This document shows, one piece after another, positions 53,728 to 61,627 of a DNA stretch of 64,000 nucleotides. Source of the stretch: Putridiphycobacter sp965230485. GTDB taxonomy: Bacteria; Bacteroidota; Bacteroidia; Flavobacteriales_D; Crocinitomicaceae. Every line of letters starts with the position of its first letter. Within the stretch, counting starts at the first letter, position 1. The notes under the pieces were generated by a model. The model searched no databases, was not told the DNA's origin, and was given only the letters and a program-made list of their open reading frames with translations. The translations under genes and the position numbers were made by a program. The stretch is taken from positions 620,001 through 684,000 of the forward strand of contig CBDDLA010000001.1 in assembly GCA_965230485.1 (NCBI GenBank), read 5' to 3'.

Positions 53728-53801
53728 TTGAAATATATGAATAGCAACTCTTAAGCAGACAGTAATTTGACCAGAATCTCAAAAAATAATCCCAACCATC
53801 A

Positions 53802-53911
53802 TTAAATGGAGAAGCCCGAACAGCAAAGTTTGCCGATATGAAAGCTATTGAGAACCGAAAAAAGACTTAGAAGCAATTGTATTAGAATGGGTAAAAATGC
53901 AAGATGAATGA
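53802..53911 (+). pseudogene. Possible gene relic with one frameshift
   Basis: Reading from about 53802, one frame gives LNGEARTAKFADMKAIENRK before a stop at 53868. After a -1 shift at A6G (53858-53864) it continues KDLEAIVLEWVKMQDE to TGA near 53911. The joined peptide looks protein-like (helical, charged), and its two halves lie in adjacent frames. I do not recognise the parent gene. It could be chance in an AT-rich gap. Confidence 0.25.
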
Positions 53912-53950
53912 TCGAAATAAAAAAATAATTATCTTGTCAAAAAACAGTCC

Positions 53951-54379
53951 ATGCATAAGAGCGATATTAACGATATTGATTTTTATAAGCGGGTTTTGAA
54001 TGCCAAAACCTATATCGACAAACATTTCGACCAAAGAATTGATCTTGACGAAATAGCAAGGCAAGCTTGTTTTTCAAAATTTCATTTTCATAGAGCTTTT
54101 AAAGCAAGCTATGGCAAAACACCTCTGGAATACCTCACTTATCTCAGGTTAAGAGAAGCAAAAACCCTTTTATCATTGAATGTACCAACTCAAGAAGTTT
54201 GTGCTTTAGTTGGATTTGAAAGTGTAAGTTCATTCATTAAATTATTTAAAAGAAAGGAACTGCTTACGCCATCTGAGTTTGCTAAAATCACTGTTAAAAA
54301 TAAAATGAAAATGAGTACACATCCCTTAAATTATATCCCATCAGCCTATGCAGAGTATTTAGGATGGAAAATAACTTGA
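53951..54379 (+). CDS. Short AraC-family transcriptional regulator
   Basis: This 142-residue protein is little more than an AraC-type DNA-binding domain: KRVLNAKTYIDKHFDQRIDLDEIARQ-type first helix-turn-helix, FSKFHFHRAFKASYGKTPLEYL, then LREAKTLLSLNVPTQEVCALVGFESVSSF and FIKLFKRKELLTPSEFAK. There is no N-terminal sensing domain, so it may respond to abundance or a partner. The next gene is a VOC family protein 75 nt downstream, which could be a target. Confidence 0.85.
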   Translation: MHKSDINDIDFYKRVLNAKTYIDKHFDQRIDLDEIARQACFSKFHFHRAFKASYGKTPLEYLTYLRLREAKTLLSLNVPTQEVCALVGFESVSSFIKLFKRKELLTPSEFAKITVKNKMKMSTHPLNYIPSAYAEYLGWKIT

Positions 54380-54454
54380 CATCAATTTAAAGCAAGATTC
54401 GACAATTATGATACCGAAGAGAGTTATTTTATTTGTACAAATTGATAATTTAAG

Positions 54455-54871
54455 ATGATTAGTAAACTATCGCACAGTAGTATTTTTGTACGTGACCAAG
54501 AAAAAGCAAGAGACTTTTATGTCAATAAATTAGGTTTTAATGTTGTTATGGATGTTTCAGTAGGCGATAAAGGGAGCTGGTTAACCGTTCAACCCAAAGA
54601 TCAAAAAGAGCTTGAAATCACCCTAATTCCCATAAACACTGGTTTAATGTTTGTTGGCGAAATTGCTGATCAACTCACCGAACTAGTTAAGAAAGGAGCA
54701 TTTGGATCCGGAATTTTTGAATGCAAAGATATTTATGCCACTTATACAGAATTAAAGGAAAAGGGCGTAGATTTTATCAAAGCGCCTCAAGAAGGTGTAT
54801 CAGGAATAGAAGCCATGTTTAAAGATGATTCCGGAAATTGGTTTTCGTTAATTCAAAAAGTAATAAAATGA
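54455..54871 (+). CDS. VOC-family (glyoxalase-like) protein
   Basis: This 138-residue protein has the paired beta-alpha-beta-beta-beta modules of the vicinal oxygen chelate superfamily: SHSSIFVRDQEKARDFYVNKLGFNVVMD and GIFECKDIYATYTELKEKGVDF, then GIEAMFKDDSGNWFSLIQ. Likely metal ligands are H6, E114-type and the late residues, which fit a dioxygenase or resistance-type VOC protein, but the function is not known. It overlaps the next gene by 4 nt (ATGA) and follows an AraC regulator. Confidence 0.82.
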   Translation: MISKLSHSSIFVRDQEKARDFYVNKLGFNVVMDVSVGDKGSWLTVQPKDQKELEITLIPINTGLMFVGEIADQLTELVKKGAFGSGIFECKDIYATYTELKEKGVDFIKAPQEGVSGIEAMFKDDSGNWFSLIQKVIK

Positions 54872-55206
54872 TTTCTGCCATTCATTTATACGATCAACTG
54901 ATAAACAGTCAACCAAATATCGAAAGGAAGGGTAAAACAATGCCTTACACTTCCGTAAATGGTCATATGTTCTCATTTTTATCAAAGGAAGGTGTGATGG
55001 GCTTAAGGTTAAATGAAACTGATAGAAAGCAGTTTATTAAAGAATTCAACGTTGAATTGATGCAACAGCATGGAAGAGTGATGAAGGAATACGTTTCCGT
55101 TCCGAACTCACTGTTAAAAGATACCGTTATGCTTTCCGGGTACCTGCTTAAAAGTTGGAACTATGTATCAAAATTAAAACCGAAACCGAGTAAAAAGAAA
55201 AATTAA
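54868..55206 (+). CDS. Small TfoX-N-like protein
   Basis: This protein of 112 residues from ATG 54868 is coupled by a 4-nt overlap to the VOC gene. It contains KTMPYTSVNGHMFSFLSKEG, VMGLRLNETDRKQFIKEF, HGRVMKEYVSVPNSLL and YLLKSWNYVSKLKPKP, which resemble the TfoX N-terminal-like family of small cytoplasmic proteins. Function is unknown. A longer frame from 54838 is possible but adds an unlikely N-terminus. Confidence 0.6.
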   Translation: MISAIHLYDQLINSQPNIERKGKTMPYTSVNGHMFSFLSKEGVMGLRLNETDRKQFIKEFNVELMQQHGRVMKEYVSVPNSLLKDTVMLSGYLLKSWNYVSKLKPKPSKKKN

Positions 55207-55210
55207 ACCC

Positions 55211-55648
55211 ATGAAATATACTTGTACTATTGAAATTGATAAACCCATTGATGAAGTGGTAGCACTATGGGAGAATGAAGCCCATTTTAAAGAATGGCAA
55301 GATGGTTTTAAACGCATTGAACATCTGAGCGGAACACCAAATGAAATAGGCGCCAAATCAAAAATTATTTTAGAAGACAAGCGCAGAATCGAATTAACTG
55401 AAACGATTTTGGTAAGCAATTTACCGGCAGAAAAAACAGCGTTATACGAGCATGAACACATGACCAATACGCAAACATCTCGCTTTAAAAAACTGAGTAA
55501 TCAAAAAACAGAGTATACATCTGAAGTTGAATACACCCAGTTCAATGGATGGATGATTAAATTAATGGCCCGGTTATTTCCTGGTCAGTTTAAAGCACAA
55601 AGTCAAAAATGGATGGAACAATTTAAAGCGTTTGCAGAAAGTGCTTAA
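55211..55648 (+). CDS. SRPBCC-family protein
   Basis: This 145-residue protein begins YTCTIEIDKPIDEVVALWENEAHF and continues with HFKEWQDGFKRIEHLSG, the classic Bet v 1 / START-like fold. A central beta-sheet and a C-terminal helix (KAQSQKWMEQFKAF) follow. These proteins bind hydrophobic ligands or act in polyketide or lipid handling; the ligand is unknown. It lies 4 nt after the TfoX-like gene, so the VOC, TfoX-like and SRPBCC genes form one transcript. Confidence 0.82.
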   Translation: MKYTCTIEIDKPIDEVVALWENEAHFKEWQDGFKRIEHLSGTPNEIGAKSKIILEDKRRIELTETILVSNLPAEKTALYEHEHMTNTQTSRFKKLSNQKTEYTSEVEYTQFNGWMIKLMARLFPGQFKAQSQKWMEQFKAFAESA

Positions 55649-55698
55649 AAATAGCTATTCCTTATGAACAAATTTTAAATAGAATTGTATATACTAAC

Positions 55699-56103
55699 AT
55701 GAAATTAATAGCTACCTGTTGTCTGTTATTTATTTGGACCGGTTTAATTGGACAATTCAACCCAACCGGTAAGCATTTTAAAGGTATTATTCATGAATCT
55801 TGCAAAGAACGAATAAATGGGGGCTGTTGGATCGTTGATTATTGCGTACTATCCTTTCAACAGGATAGCGTATTGGTCCACTATGATATTGTAGCGTATT
55901 GCACACCAGAAGATACCAGCTTGAATCGTTATGATATCAATCCTAAAAGATTCGAGTGGCGTCAGAGTAATGATACCATTCACATTCAAGGATTTGACAC
56001 CTACGGTCTTTATTTAATAAGAGGCGCTGACTTAGTTGGATCCGTTTTAAAAAATAAGATGCCGCATCAGCTTCCGTTTAGTTTGGTCGAATCAGAAAAA
56101 TAA
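55699..56103 (+). CDS. Secreted protein of unknown function
   Basis: I do not recognise this 134-residue protein. It has a signal peptide (LIATCCLLFIWTGLIGQ) and five cysteines in the mature part, several in CKERINGGCWIVDYC, which suggests disulfides. The body is beta-rich (VLVHYDIVAYC, IHIQGFDTYGLYLIR). It is probably in the periplasm or surface-exposed. It is convergent with the rhodanese-like gene 14 nt away. Confidence 0.65.
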   Translation: MKLIATCCLLFIWTGLIGQFNPTGKHFKGIIHESCKERINGGCWIVDYCVLSFQQDSVLVHYDIVAYCTPEDTSLNRYDINPKRFEWRQSNDTIHIQGFDTYGLYLIRGADLVGSVLKNKMPHQLPFSLVESEK

Positions 56104-56116
56104 ATAAACTCCTCTC

Positions 56117-56722
56117 TTACTGGTGTTTACCCTTAACTTCTGTTCCTTCAAATTCAATTCTTGAATCCTGAATATCAATCAGTTCATTTAATTCATAAAC
56201 ATTCCGATAACCATATCCATAAAGGTTTATGAGTGTTGGAATATTTAATGCTAACATAATGGGCTTTTTTTGTGATGAGAATTGAGGTTTCGGATTCGTC
56301 TTTTTCGCTTTGTCTTTGGATGGAAGTACATCTACTTTTTTAGTCATGAATTCAATTTGATCTCCACTAAAATTATTATTGCAGTAAATCAATACCCTGG
56401 TTTGAAAATCTGGAATGACATTTCGCAAGTCTTCTTGAGTAAAATCAGAAAAATTCAAATGTACAGCTCCTTTTAAATGCTTTCGATTGTATCTGAATTT
56501 GGATCGTGTATCTAAAATAATCGTATTCTCCTCCTTGCTCATTTTCAAAAAAGTATTTAGATTAACCAGCCTTTGTGACCGAAATAATTCTACTTCTTCC
56601 ACCAATTTTTTAAAATCAGCATAGCTTGCCATGGATTTTGGATAATCATTTTCTGATTTGACCTGACTAAAGATTTGATTCACAGATAGTATTAATAGCA
56701 TTAGACATGTATACTTTTTCAT
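56117..56722 (-). CDS. Secreted rhodanese-like domain protein
   Basis: This 201-residue protein has a signal peptide (YTCLMLLILSVNQIFSQ). A rhodanese-like domain spans about residues 60-120: IILDTRSKFRYNRKHLKGAVHLNF, then the active-site loop RVLIYCNNNFSGDQIEF, where the cysteine after YC is in place but the loop is shorter and not of the usual CxxGxR form. Sulfur-transfer activity is possible but not assured. The C-terminal 60 residues are lysine-rich and unrecognised. Confidence 0.8.
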   Translation of the reverse strand: MKKYTCLMLLILSVNQIFSQVKSENDYPKSMASYADFKKLVEEVELFRSQRLVNLNTFLKMSKEENTIILDTRSKFRYNRKHLKGAVHLNFSDFTQEDLRNVIPDFQTRVLIYCNNNFSGDQIEFMTKKVDVLPSKDKAKKTNPKPQFSSQKKPIMLALNIPTLINLYGYGYRNVYELNELIDIQDSRIEFEGTEVKGKHQ

Positions 56723-56903
56723 ATTTCAATGTTTTCACCAATAATATCATAACTTTTCGAAAGGTCCTAGTTCGAATTAGTCAACACACCATTTGAGTGC
56801 GACAAAGTACCGTCTAAATGAGTCTGATTACGTCTATACATGGAATATAGGACAGACTAACAATTCGCTTTTAACATTTATGATTTTATTTAACTTTAAC
56901 AAC

Positions 56904-57791
56904 ATGAAGAACATTCTCCACCTTCATCAACATAACTTAAAAACCTATGATCCTACGGCAAGGAATATCATAGTTCATTCCGAATTAAAACACTTTGCTA
57001 GCTTCAATCAATCTGCCCGTGTATCTGTCAAATATGTTCATTCAGGCACGGAACATTATCAAATCAACCAAAAACGACATGACGTAACGGCCGGAGAATT
57101 TTTAATAGTGAAAGAACATAGTGAAATCGGTATTGAATTGGATGAAGAGCTTGCAGCAGAAGGCTTTTGCTTTTTTATGGAAGAAACCTATATTCACCAG
57201 GCACTAGCACTAGCGAGATCGAGTAATTCAATACTTTTTGATATCGGTATCCAAGATGACATTGACTACAACTTCTTAGAAACAAAATACCGTTCACAAG
57301 AGAGTGAGTTTGGACGCTATTTAGCTTCAATGGCTCAGTTGATAAAGACAGATACTGAGCATTATGCTTCGGAAGATTTTTTTCTTCATTTTACGACTAA
57401 GCTTCTGGCTCATCAATTCGGTGTTCACACTGATGTGGCAAGCATCCGTGCCGCCAAACAATCCACTAGAGAGGAGTTATATAAGCGTGTAAAGCTGGCT
57501 AAAACTTACTTGGAAGACCATGTCGATAAAAAGGTATCTATTAAAGCGCTTTCTCAAATAGCCGGACTCTCAGAGGTGCAACTGCACCGTTGTTTTAAAC
57601 AGTTATACCAATTGACACCTTATCAGTATCAGACCAAGACTAAAATGGAATATGGATTGAGGCTCATCCAATCAAATCAACATTCACTAACAGAGGTCAG
57701 TATGTTATGTGGTTTTGCGGATTTGCCGACCTTTAGTAAGTGTTTTAAAAAATATTTTGGGCAGACACCATCCGCCTGCGTTCGTTTTTGA
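56904..57791 (+). CDS. AraC-family regulator with cupin-like N-terminal domain
   Basis: This protein of 295 residues from ATG 56904 has an N-terminal cupin-like sensing region (about 30-150: YVHSGTEHYQINQKRHDV, AGEFLIVKEHSEIGIELDEEL). The C-terminal AraC DNA-binding domain spans about 195-290 (TYLEDHVDKKVSIKALSQIAGLSEVQ split, then HRCFKQLYQLTPYQYQ and GFADLPTFSKCFKKYFGQTPSACVR). It may control the adjacent PDZ-hydrolase operon, which starts 46 nt downstream. The longer frame from 56793 begins at a TTG and adds a poor N-terminus. Confidence 0.86.
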   Translation: MKNILHLHQHNLKTYDPTARNIIVHSELKHFASFNQSARVSVKYVHSGTEHYQINQKRHDVTAGEFLIVKEHSEIGIELDEELAAEGFCFFMEETYIHQALALARSSNSILFDIGIQDDIDYNFLETKYRSQESEFGRYLASMAQLIKTDTEHYASEDFFLHFTTKLLAHQFGVHTDVASIRAAKQSTREELYKRVKLAKTYLEDHVDKKVSIKALSQIAGLSEVQLHRCFKQLYQLTPYQYQTKTKMEYGLRLIQSNQHSLTEVSMLCGFADLPTFSKCFKKYFGQTPSACVRF

Positions 57792-57837
57792 CAGTTTTTG
57801 ACAAATTAATCTTTTTTTAGATGAGTTATTTTTGGGT

Positions 57838-59247
57838 ATGATACGATTCATTTATTTCTCCTTACTGTGTGTGATGATGACAACACAGGTTTATGCTCAA
57901 AAATTAAGACGACAAGGCGACTGGGGCATTTACGTTACACAGCTTGCTGATTCCGCGCAACAACAATTGACTCCTGAACAAAGAGGGCCACTGATTCAGT
58001 GGATTCATCCTGATCGTACGGAGGCTAAGATAGGACTTCAAGCTGGTGATATTTTGTTAAAAATTGGTGAGCACCGGATAAAAACGCCAGAAGACCTTTA
58101 TTTCAGTGGTATTTTGAATACCTATCGTCAAAATGATTTTATTACTTATACCCTATTACGGGATGGAAAAGAAACCAAATTAAGAGGAAAAGTTAAACCA
58201 AAGCCGTATGAAATATATCCAGAGGCAGGTGTATTATACGAAAAAGTTTCCTTTATGGATGGCGATCTGCGTACAATTACCATTCACCCCGAATTTAATA
58301 AGGCTTATCCTTCTGAACCAAATCCTCGGTTACCAGCCATCTATTTCATTCCGGGCTATAATTGCGCCAGTTACGACAACATGAATAACATCCACCCCTA
58401 TAAACGACTCATTGATTCACTCGTTGGATTAGGGTATGTCGTATTTCGTTGTGAAAAACCAGGTATGGGAGACTGTACCAATACCCCGAATTGTTTCGAC
58501 ATTGATTTCCATACCGAACAACAAGCCTTTGAAGCCGGGTACCAAAAACTAATGGCTTACGACTTTGTAGACACCAATCGCATTTACATTTTTGGCCATT
58601 CATTAGGTGGTATTAATGCCCCTTTACTGGCTGAAAAATACGATCCTAAAGGGGTTATTGTTTATGGCACCTCTCACCTGCCCTGGCTCGAATATTTGCA
58701 AAATATGATCCGATTTCAAAATCCACATTTGGGGGTAGATCCTAAAACCATGGCACATGACGAACCCTTGTATCAACAGTTATTTCATGACTTCTTTATA
58801 GACGGATTAAGTCCAAAGGAATTAGTGGCTAAAAATTCGGAATACCTTCCATTACTGCAGCGTGATTTTCAATATACCGGAAATAATATGCTCATTCAGC
58901 GTCACTATACCTTTTTGAAACAGCTCAATGAATTAAATTTAACGGAAGTTTGGACTAATGTAAAAAGCCACGTACTGAGTATTTACGGTGAAGCCGATTT
59001 TGAAGCCATCAATTCGGAATCTCATGAAGAAATTATTCGCATTGTCAATCATTACCATCCTGATTATGGTACCTTTCATTTGTTACCTGAAACCAATCAT
59101 AGCATGCTCAAAGTAGGCTCTATGCAAGAAGGGATTGACATTTACATCAACGGAAAAACCAGAAAATATATGGAAACAAGCTTTAATTACCATCTTATTA
59201 CAGTCGTTGATGATTGGATCAAAGCTGTAGAGGCAAAAAATAACTAA
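57838..59247 (+). CDS. Secreted PDZ-alpha/beta-hydrolase
   Basis: This 469-residue protein has a signal peptide (FIYFSLLCVMMTTQVYAQ). A PDZ-like domain spans about 27-118 (IHPDRTEAKIGLQAGDILLKIG, then DFITYTLLRDGKETKLRG). An alpha/beta-hydrolase core (about 145-465) has YFIPGYNCASYDN as the oxyanion region and the nucleophile S255 in GHSLGG. The acidic residue is in GEADFEA and the histidine in TNHSML. A PDZ domain fused to a hydrolase suggests substrate selection by C-terminal peptides or surfaces. Starts are at 57838 (ATG) or a TTG two codons earlier. Confidence 0.85.
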   Translation: MIRFIYFSLLCVMMTTQVYAQKLRRQGDWGIYVTQLADSAQQQLTPEQRGPLIQWIHPDRTEAKIGLQAGDILLKIGEHRIKTPEDLYFSGILNTYRQNDFITYTLLRDGKETKLRGKVKPKPYEIYPEAGVLYEKVSFMDGDLRTITIHPEFNKAYPSEPNPRLPAIYFIPGYNCASYDNMNNIHPYKRLIDSLVGLGYVVFRCEKPGMGDCTNTPNCFDIDFHTEQQAFEAGYQKLMAYDFVDTNRIYIFGHSLGGINAPLLAEKYDPKGVIVYGTSHLPWLEYLQNMIRFQNPHLGVDPKTMAHDEPLYQQLFHDFFIDGLSPKELVAKNSEYLPLLQRDFQYTGNNMLIQRHYTFLKQLNELNLTEVWTNVKSHVLSIYGEADFEAINSESHEEIIRIVNHYHPDYGTFHLLPETNHSMLKVGSMQEGIDIYINGKTRKYMETSFNYHLITVVDDWIKAVEAKNN

Positions 59248-59255
59248 GTAGTACC

Positions 59256-59435
59256 ATGAAAAAACAACTAATCCCACCTATAATTGTCATTCTACTAACT
59301 GCCATGAATTTATTGAGCATGGAAGCCACTTCAGACTTAAAACCCATTCTTTTTACAACCATTTTGGCCATGGGAATGGGGCTTGGTGTATTATTGAAAG
59401 TCTTGTTCGACTATGTAAAACGAAAAGGTAATTAA
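59256..59435 (+). CDS. 59-residue two-TM membrane protein
   Basis: This small gene encodes MKKQLIPPIIVILLTAMNLL at its N-terminus, then LKPILFTTILAMGMGLGVLL, ending in DYVKRKGN. Two hydrophobic segments and a basic tail suggest an inner-membrane hairpin with its C-terminus in the cytoplasm. It starts 8 nt after the PDZ-hydrolase gene and its stop overlaps the next start by one base (TAATG), so all three genes are coupled. I do not recognise it. Confidence 0.75.
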   Translation: MKKQLIPPIIVILLTAMNLLSMEATSDLKPILFTTILAMGMGLGVLLKVLFDYVKRKGN

Positions 59436-60802
59436 TGGGAATTCGTTTGAAATGGATAATGCCCTTGTATTTATTTTCAACCATTCATGCCATAGGGCAG
59501 GACATTCCTGACTGGTGGGATATCCCCATTTTACAAATTGAAACGAAGGAATATCAACTCTTCATGACCAGTCATTATTTAGCAAGAGCCTATCAATCCA
59601 ACACAGAGGTACAGGAAGATGAAATGAGGATATCACTGCACGTCACACCAACCCGTTACTTATTTCAACTGGTTAAAAAATCAAAAGGCGATACCATTTC
59701 AAGTTGGCCATTTATATCTACAGGGCCTCCAGGTAGACCTTTATGGATTTTTAAAAATGGAACCATTTGTTTTTCAAGCTATGGTCGGATTGGGTTTCGG
59801 ACCGTAAGGGGGACATACCATTATATGTCAATGACTGAGTCGATTGCACAACCAAAAAACCTCAAAGCCATTGAAGCCAATGAAACAGGGTTATTTATGG
59901 TTAAAAAAGATGAGCCTCACCAGGTGTATCATCTCAAATGGAAAGCGGTTAAGCAAGGTAAATGGAAGATCAAAAAACTGGTTTCTTCTGCAGAGGGTAT
60001 GAGCCGGGATTATCGGGGTTATCTGTTGCGAGAAGACTATTTTTTTACAGAGCGCTATGGTTATGTGACCTGGTATCACCTCGCCACCGGTCAAAAAAGA
60101 GCATTCGATTTTAAAGCTTATTTTGAAACAAAGGGATATAAAGATCTGACCTTGATGCATTTTCACCACCATGAACTGGTGTTCCAATACGATTATGGGG
60201 TGTTTGCCTTTGACATTAAAACCAAAAAACTCCGGCGGTTAAATACCCCTGGATCGCCGAAAGACAAAACCTTTTACCCGGATCAGCATAAAGACTACTT
60301 ACAGCCCGATTCGTTACACGTGGTCTTTTATAAAAAACCGGGTGGAGTCCTCATGCAAAGCAAAGCCGGACGGGTATATCACTTCGATTGGCAAGATAAA
60401 ACGCAGCAATCTGTTGATTTTTCAACCGCACGGCTGGTGTCCGACCACGACGGCATCAGTCGGGAAGCCATTGGCCGTTATTTACGAAACATTACCTGGC
60501 AAACCCATTTTATCTGTACGGCCGGTACCGAAAAACTCGTCGTATATAACCTAAAAACAAATCAATGCACCGCATACAACTTACCAGGCTTCAACAACAG
60601 CAAAGCATACCAGTCTACCACCACCTATAAAGGATTTGTTCATTTTAATTATTACCCGCTTCAGAAAGACTTACACGAAGTGGAAGAAATCACCCACCTT
60701 CATCATGGTCAGGTTCTACTCAAAACATCAAAAGGTATGACCGTATTTGATATGGAAAACCAAACATTTTATATACCAGGAATAATGAAGGTTTCTCAAT
60801 AA
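59435..60802 (+). CDS. Secreted protein with possible propeller repeats
   Basis: This 455-residue protein has a signal peptide (WIMPLYLFSTIHAIGQ) and a beta-rich body with recurring patterns of the form L/V-x-F-x-x-x-T (VFAFDIKTKKLRRL, LVVYNLKTNQCTAYNLPGF, MTVFDMENQTFYIPG), typical of a beta-propeller. Many aromatics and few cysteines fit a periplasmic or surface location. It is the third gene of a coupled operon with the PDZ-hydrolase and the 59-residue membrane protein. I do not recognise the family. Confidence 0.7.
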   Translation: MGIRLKWIMPLYLFSTIHAIGQDIPDWWDIPILQIETKEYQLFMTSHYLARAYQSNTEVQEDEMRISLHVTPTRYLFQLVKKSKGDTISSWPFISTGPPGRPLWIFKNGTICFSSYGRIGFRTVRGTYHYMSMTESIAQPKNLKAIEANETGLFMVKKDEPHQVYHLKWKAVKQGKWKIKKLVSSAEGMSRDYRGYLLREDYFFTERYGYVTWYHLATGQKRAFDFKAYFETKGYKDLTLMHFHHHELVFQYDYGVFAFDIKTKKLRRLNTPGSPKDKTFYPDQHKDYLQPDSLHVVFYKKPGGVLMQSKAGRVYHFDWQDKTQQSVDFSTARLVSDHDGISREAIGRYLRNITWQTHFICTAGTEKLVVYNLKTNQCTAYNLPGFNNSKAYQSTTTYKGFVHFNYYPLQKDLHEVEEITHLHHGQVLLKTSKGMTVFDMENQTFYIPGIMKVSQ

Positions 60803-60827
60803 ACCTTTGTGGTAAACCAATTTTAAA

Positions 60828-61343
60828 TCATAGGTCTTTACTTTTACTAATTCCCAGCGATTCAACTTCCTCTGCTGTTAATCCATAAAGTGGCGGTGTA
60901 TCAATATTAAGCATATTTAAATACAAGTAAATTTGTCCCCTATGGTGAACCTCATGTTCCACCATGGCCCTTAACCATTTCCAAACCGTAATTTCAGTTC
61001 CCATGGGTGTTTTGCATTTACCATTCAATTGTTTTTCATCTAACCGCTTAAATATGTTAATTGACTCTTGATGCATTCTATTGAAAAAGTTAAATGTTCC
61101 ACCATAAGGTTTCGCTAATGCTTTACCGCACCCGCGGTATCTGCTTGGTTTACCCAACACCGTTTCGGCATACATGTCTCGTTCAATCGCCGCAATATGC
61201 CTGACCAAATCACCAATGGTAAATTTACCCGGTTTATACGTCCAGTCTAGTTTTTCCGGAGGAATGCAGTCCATTACCTTAAGCGTCCTGCTTCTAATGC
61301 GCTCGTAATAGTGGATAAATGAGTCAATATCTATAATTTGCAT
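60828..61343 (-). CDS. DinB-family metal-binding protein
   Basis: This 171-residue four-helix protein has the DinB-type metal triad: H49 (VRHIAAIERD), H130 and H134 (VEHEVHHRGQIYLYL). Typical flanking motifs are PPEKLDWTYKPGKFTIGDL and GLTAEEVESLG. DinB/YfiT-like proteins bind metals and often act as thiol transferases, for example with bacillithiol or mycothiol, or have unknown roles. It sits between two unrelated plus-strand operons. Confidence 0.87.
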   Translation of the reverse strand: MQIIDIDSFIHYYERIRSRTLKVMDCIPPEKLDWTYKPGKFTIGDLVRHIAAIERDMYAETVLGKPSRYRGCGKALAKPYGGTFNFFNRMHQESINIFKRLDEKQLNGKCKTPMGTEITVWKWLRAMVEHEVHHRGQIYLYLNMLNIDTPPLYGLTAEEVESLGISKSKDL

Positions 61344-61394
61344 AGGTCAATATTTGATTTATGGGTAGATGCAATTTACAAAATTGTACGCTGA

Positions 61395-61425
61395 TTGAAA
61401 AATATCTTTTAAGAAAGTACTTTTG
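61395..61425 (+). promoter_or_regulatory. Promoter (TTG-N20-TACTTTTG) upstream of the second MATE gene
   Basis: A -33 TTG at 61395-61397 is followed after 20 nt by TACTTTTG at 61418-61425, a full match to TAnnTTTG with the expected spacing. Confidence 0.55.
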
Positions 61426-61627
61426 AGCAAAAAAAGATGTCTAAGGGAATGAACAAAACTCAGTAAAAAAGTTTTATGCATGTCAGTAAGGACCTAAACG
61501 TTCAATCAAATTTGTATAAAATTTAACATCTTGGTTATTCATGACTCGAAAAACAATACATTTACTCCCACTAAAAAGCAACCCAATACCCCACTCGACG
61601 CGTTAACGTCATCCAAACAAAATAAAT
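61426..61627 (+). other. Long untranslated leader before the second MATE gene
   Basis: If the promoter at 61395-61425 is used, the MATE mRNA has a leader of about 195 nt. It contains short reading frames of 9, 16 and 21 codons (ATGs at about 61439, 61477 and 61542). Near the end is GACG-CGTTAA-CGTC, a small inverted repeat. No riboswitch class is recognised. It lies in the longest stretch without a real gene in this window, the 284 nt of 61344-61627. Confidence 0.35.
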
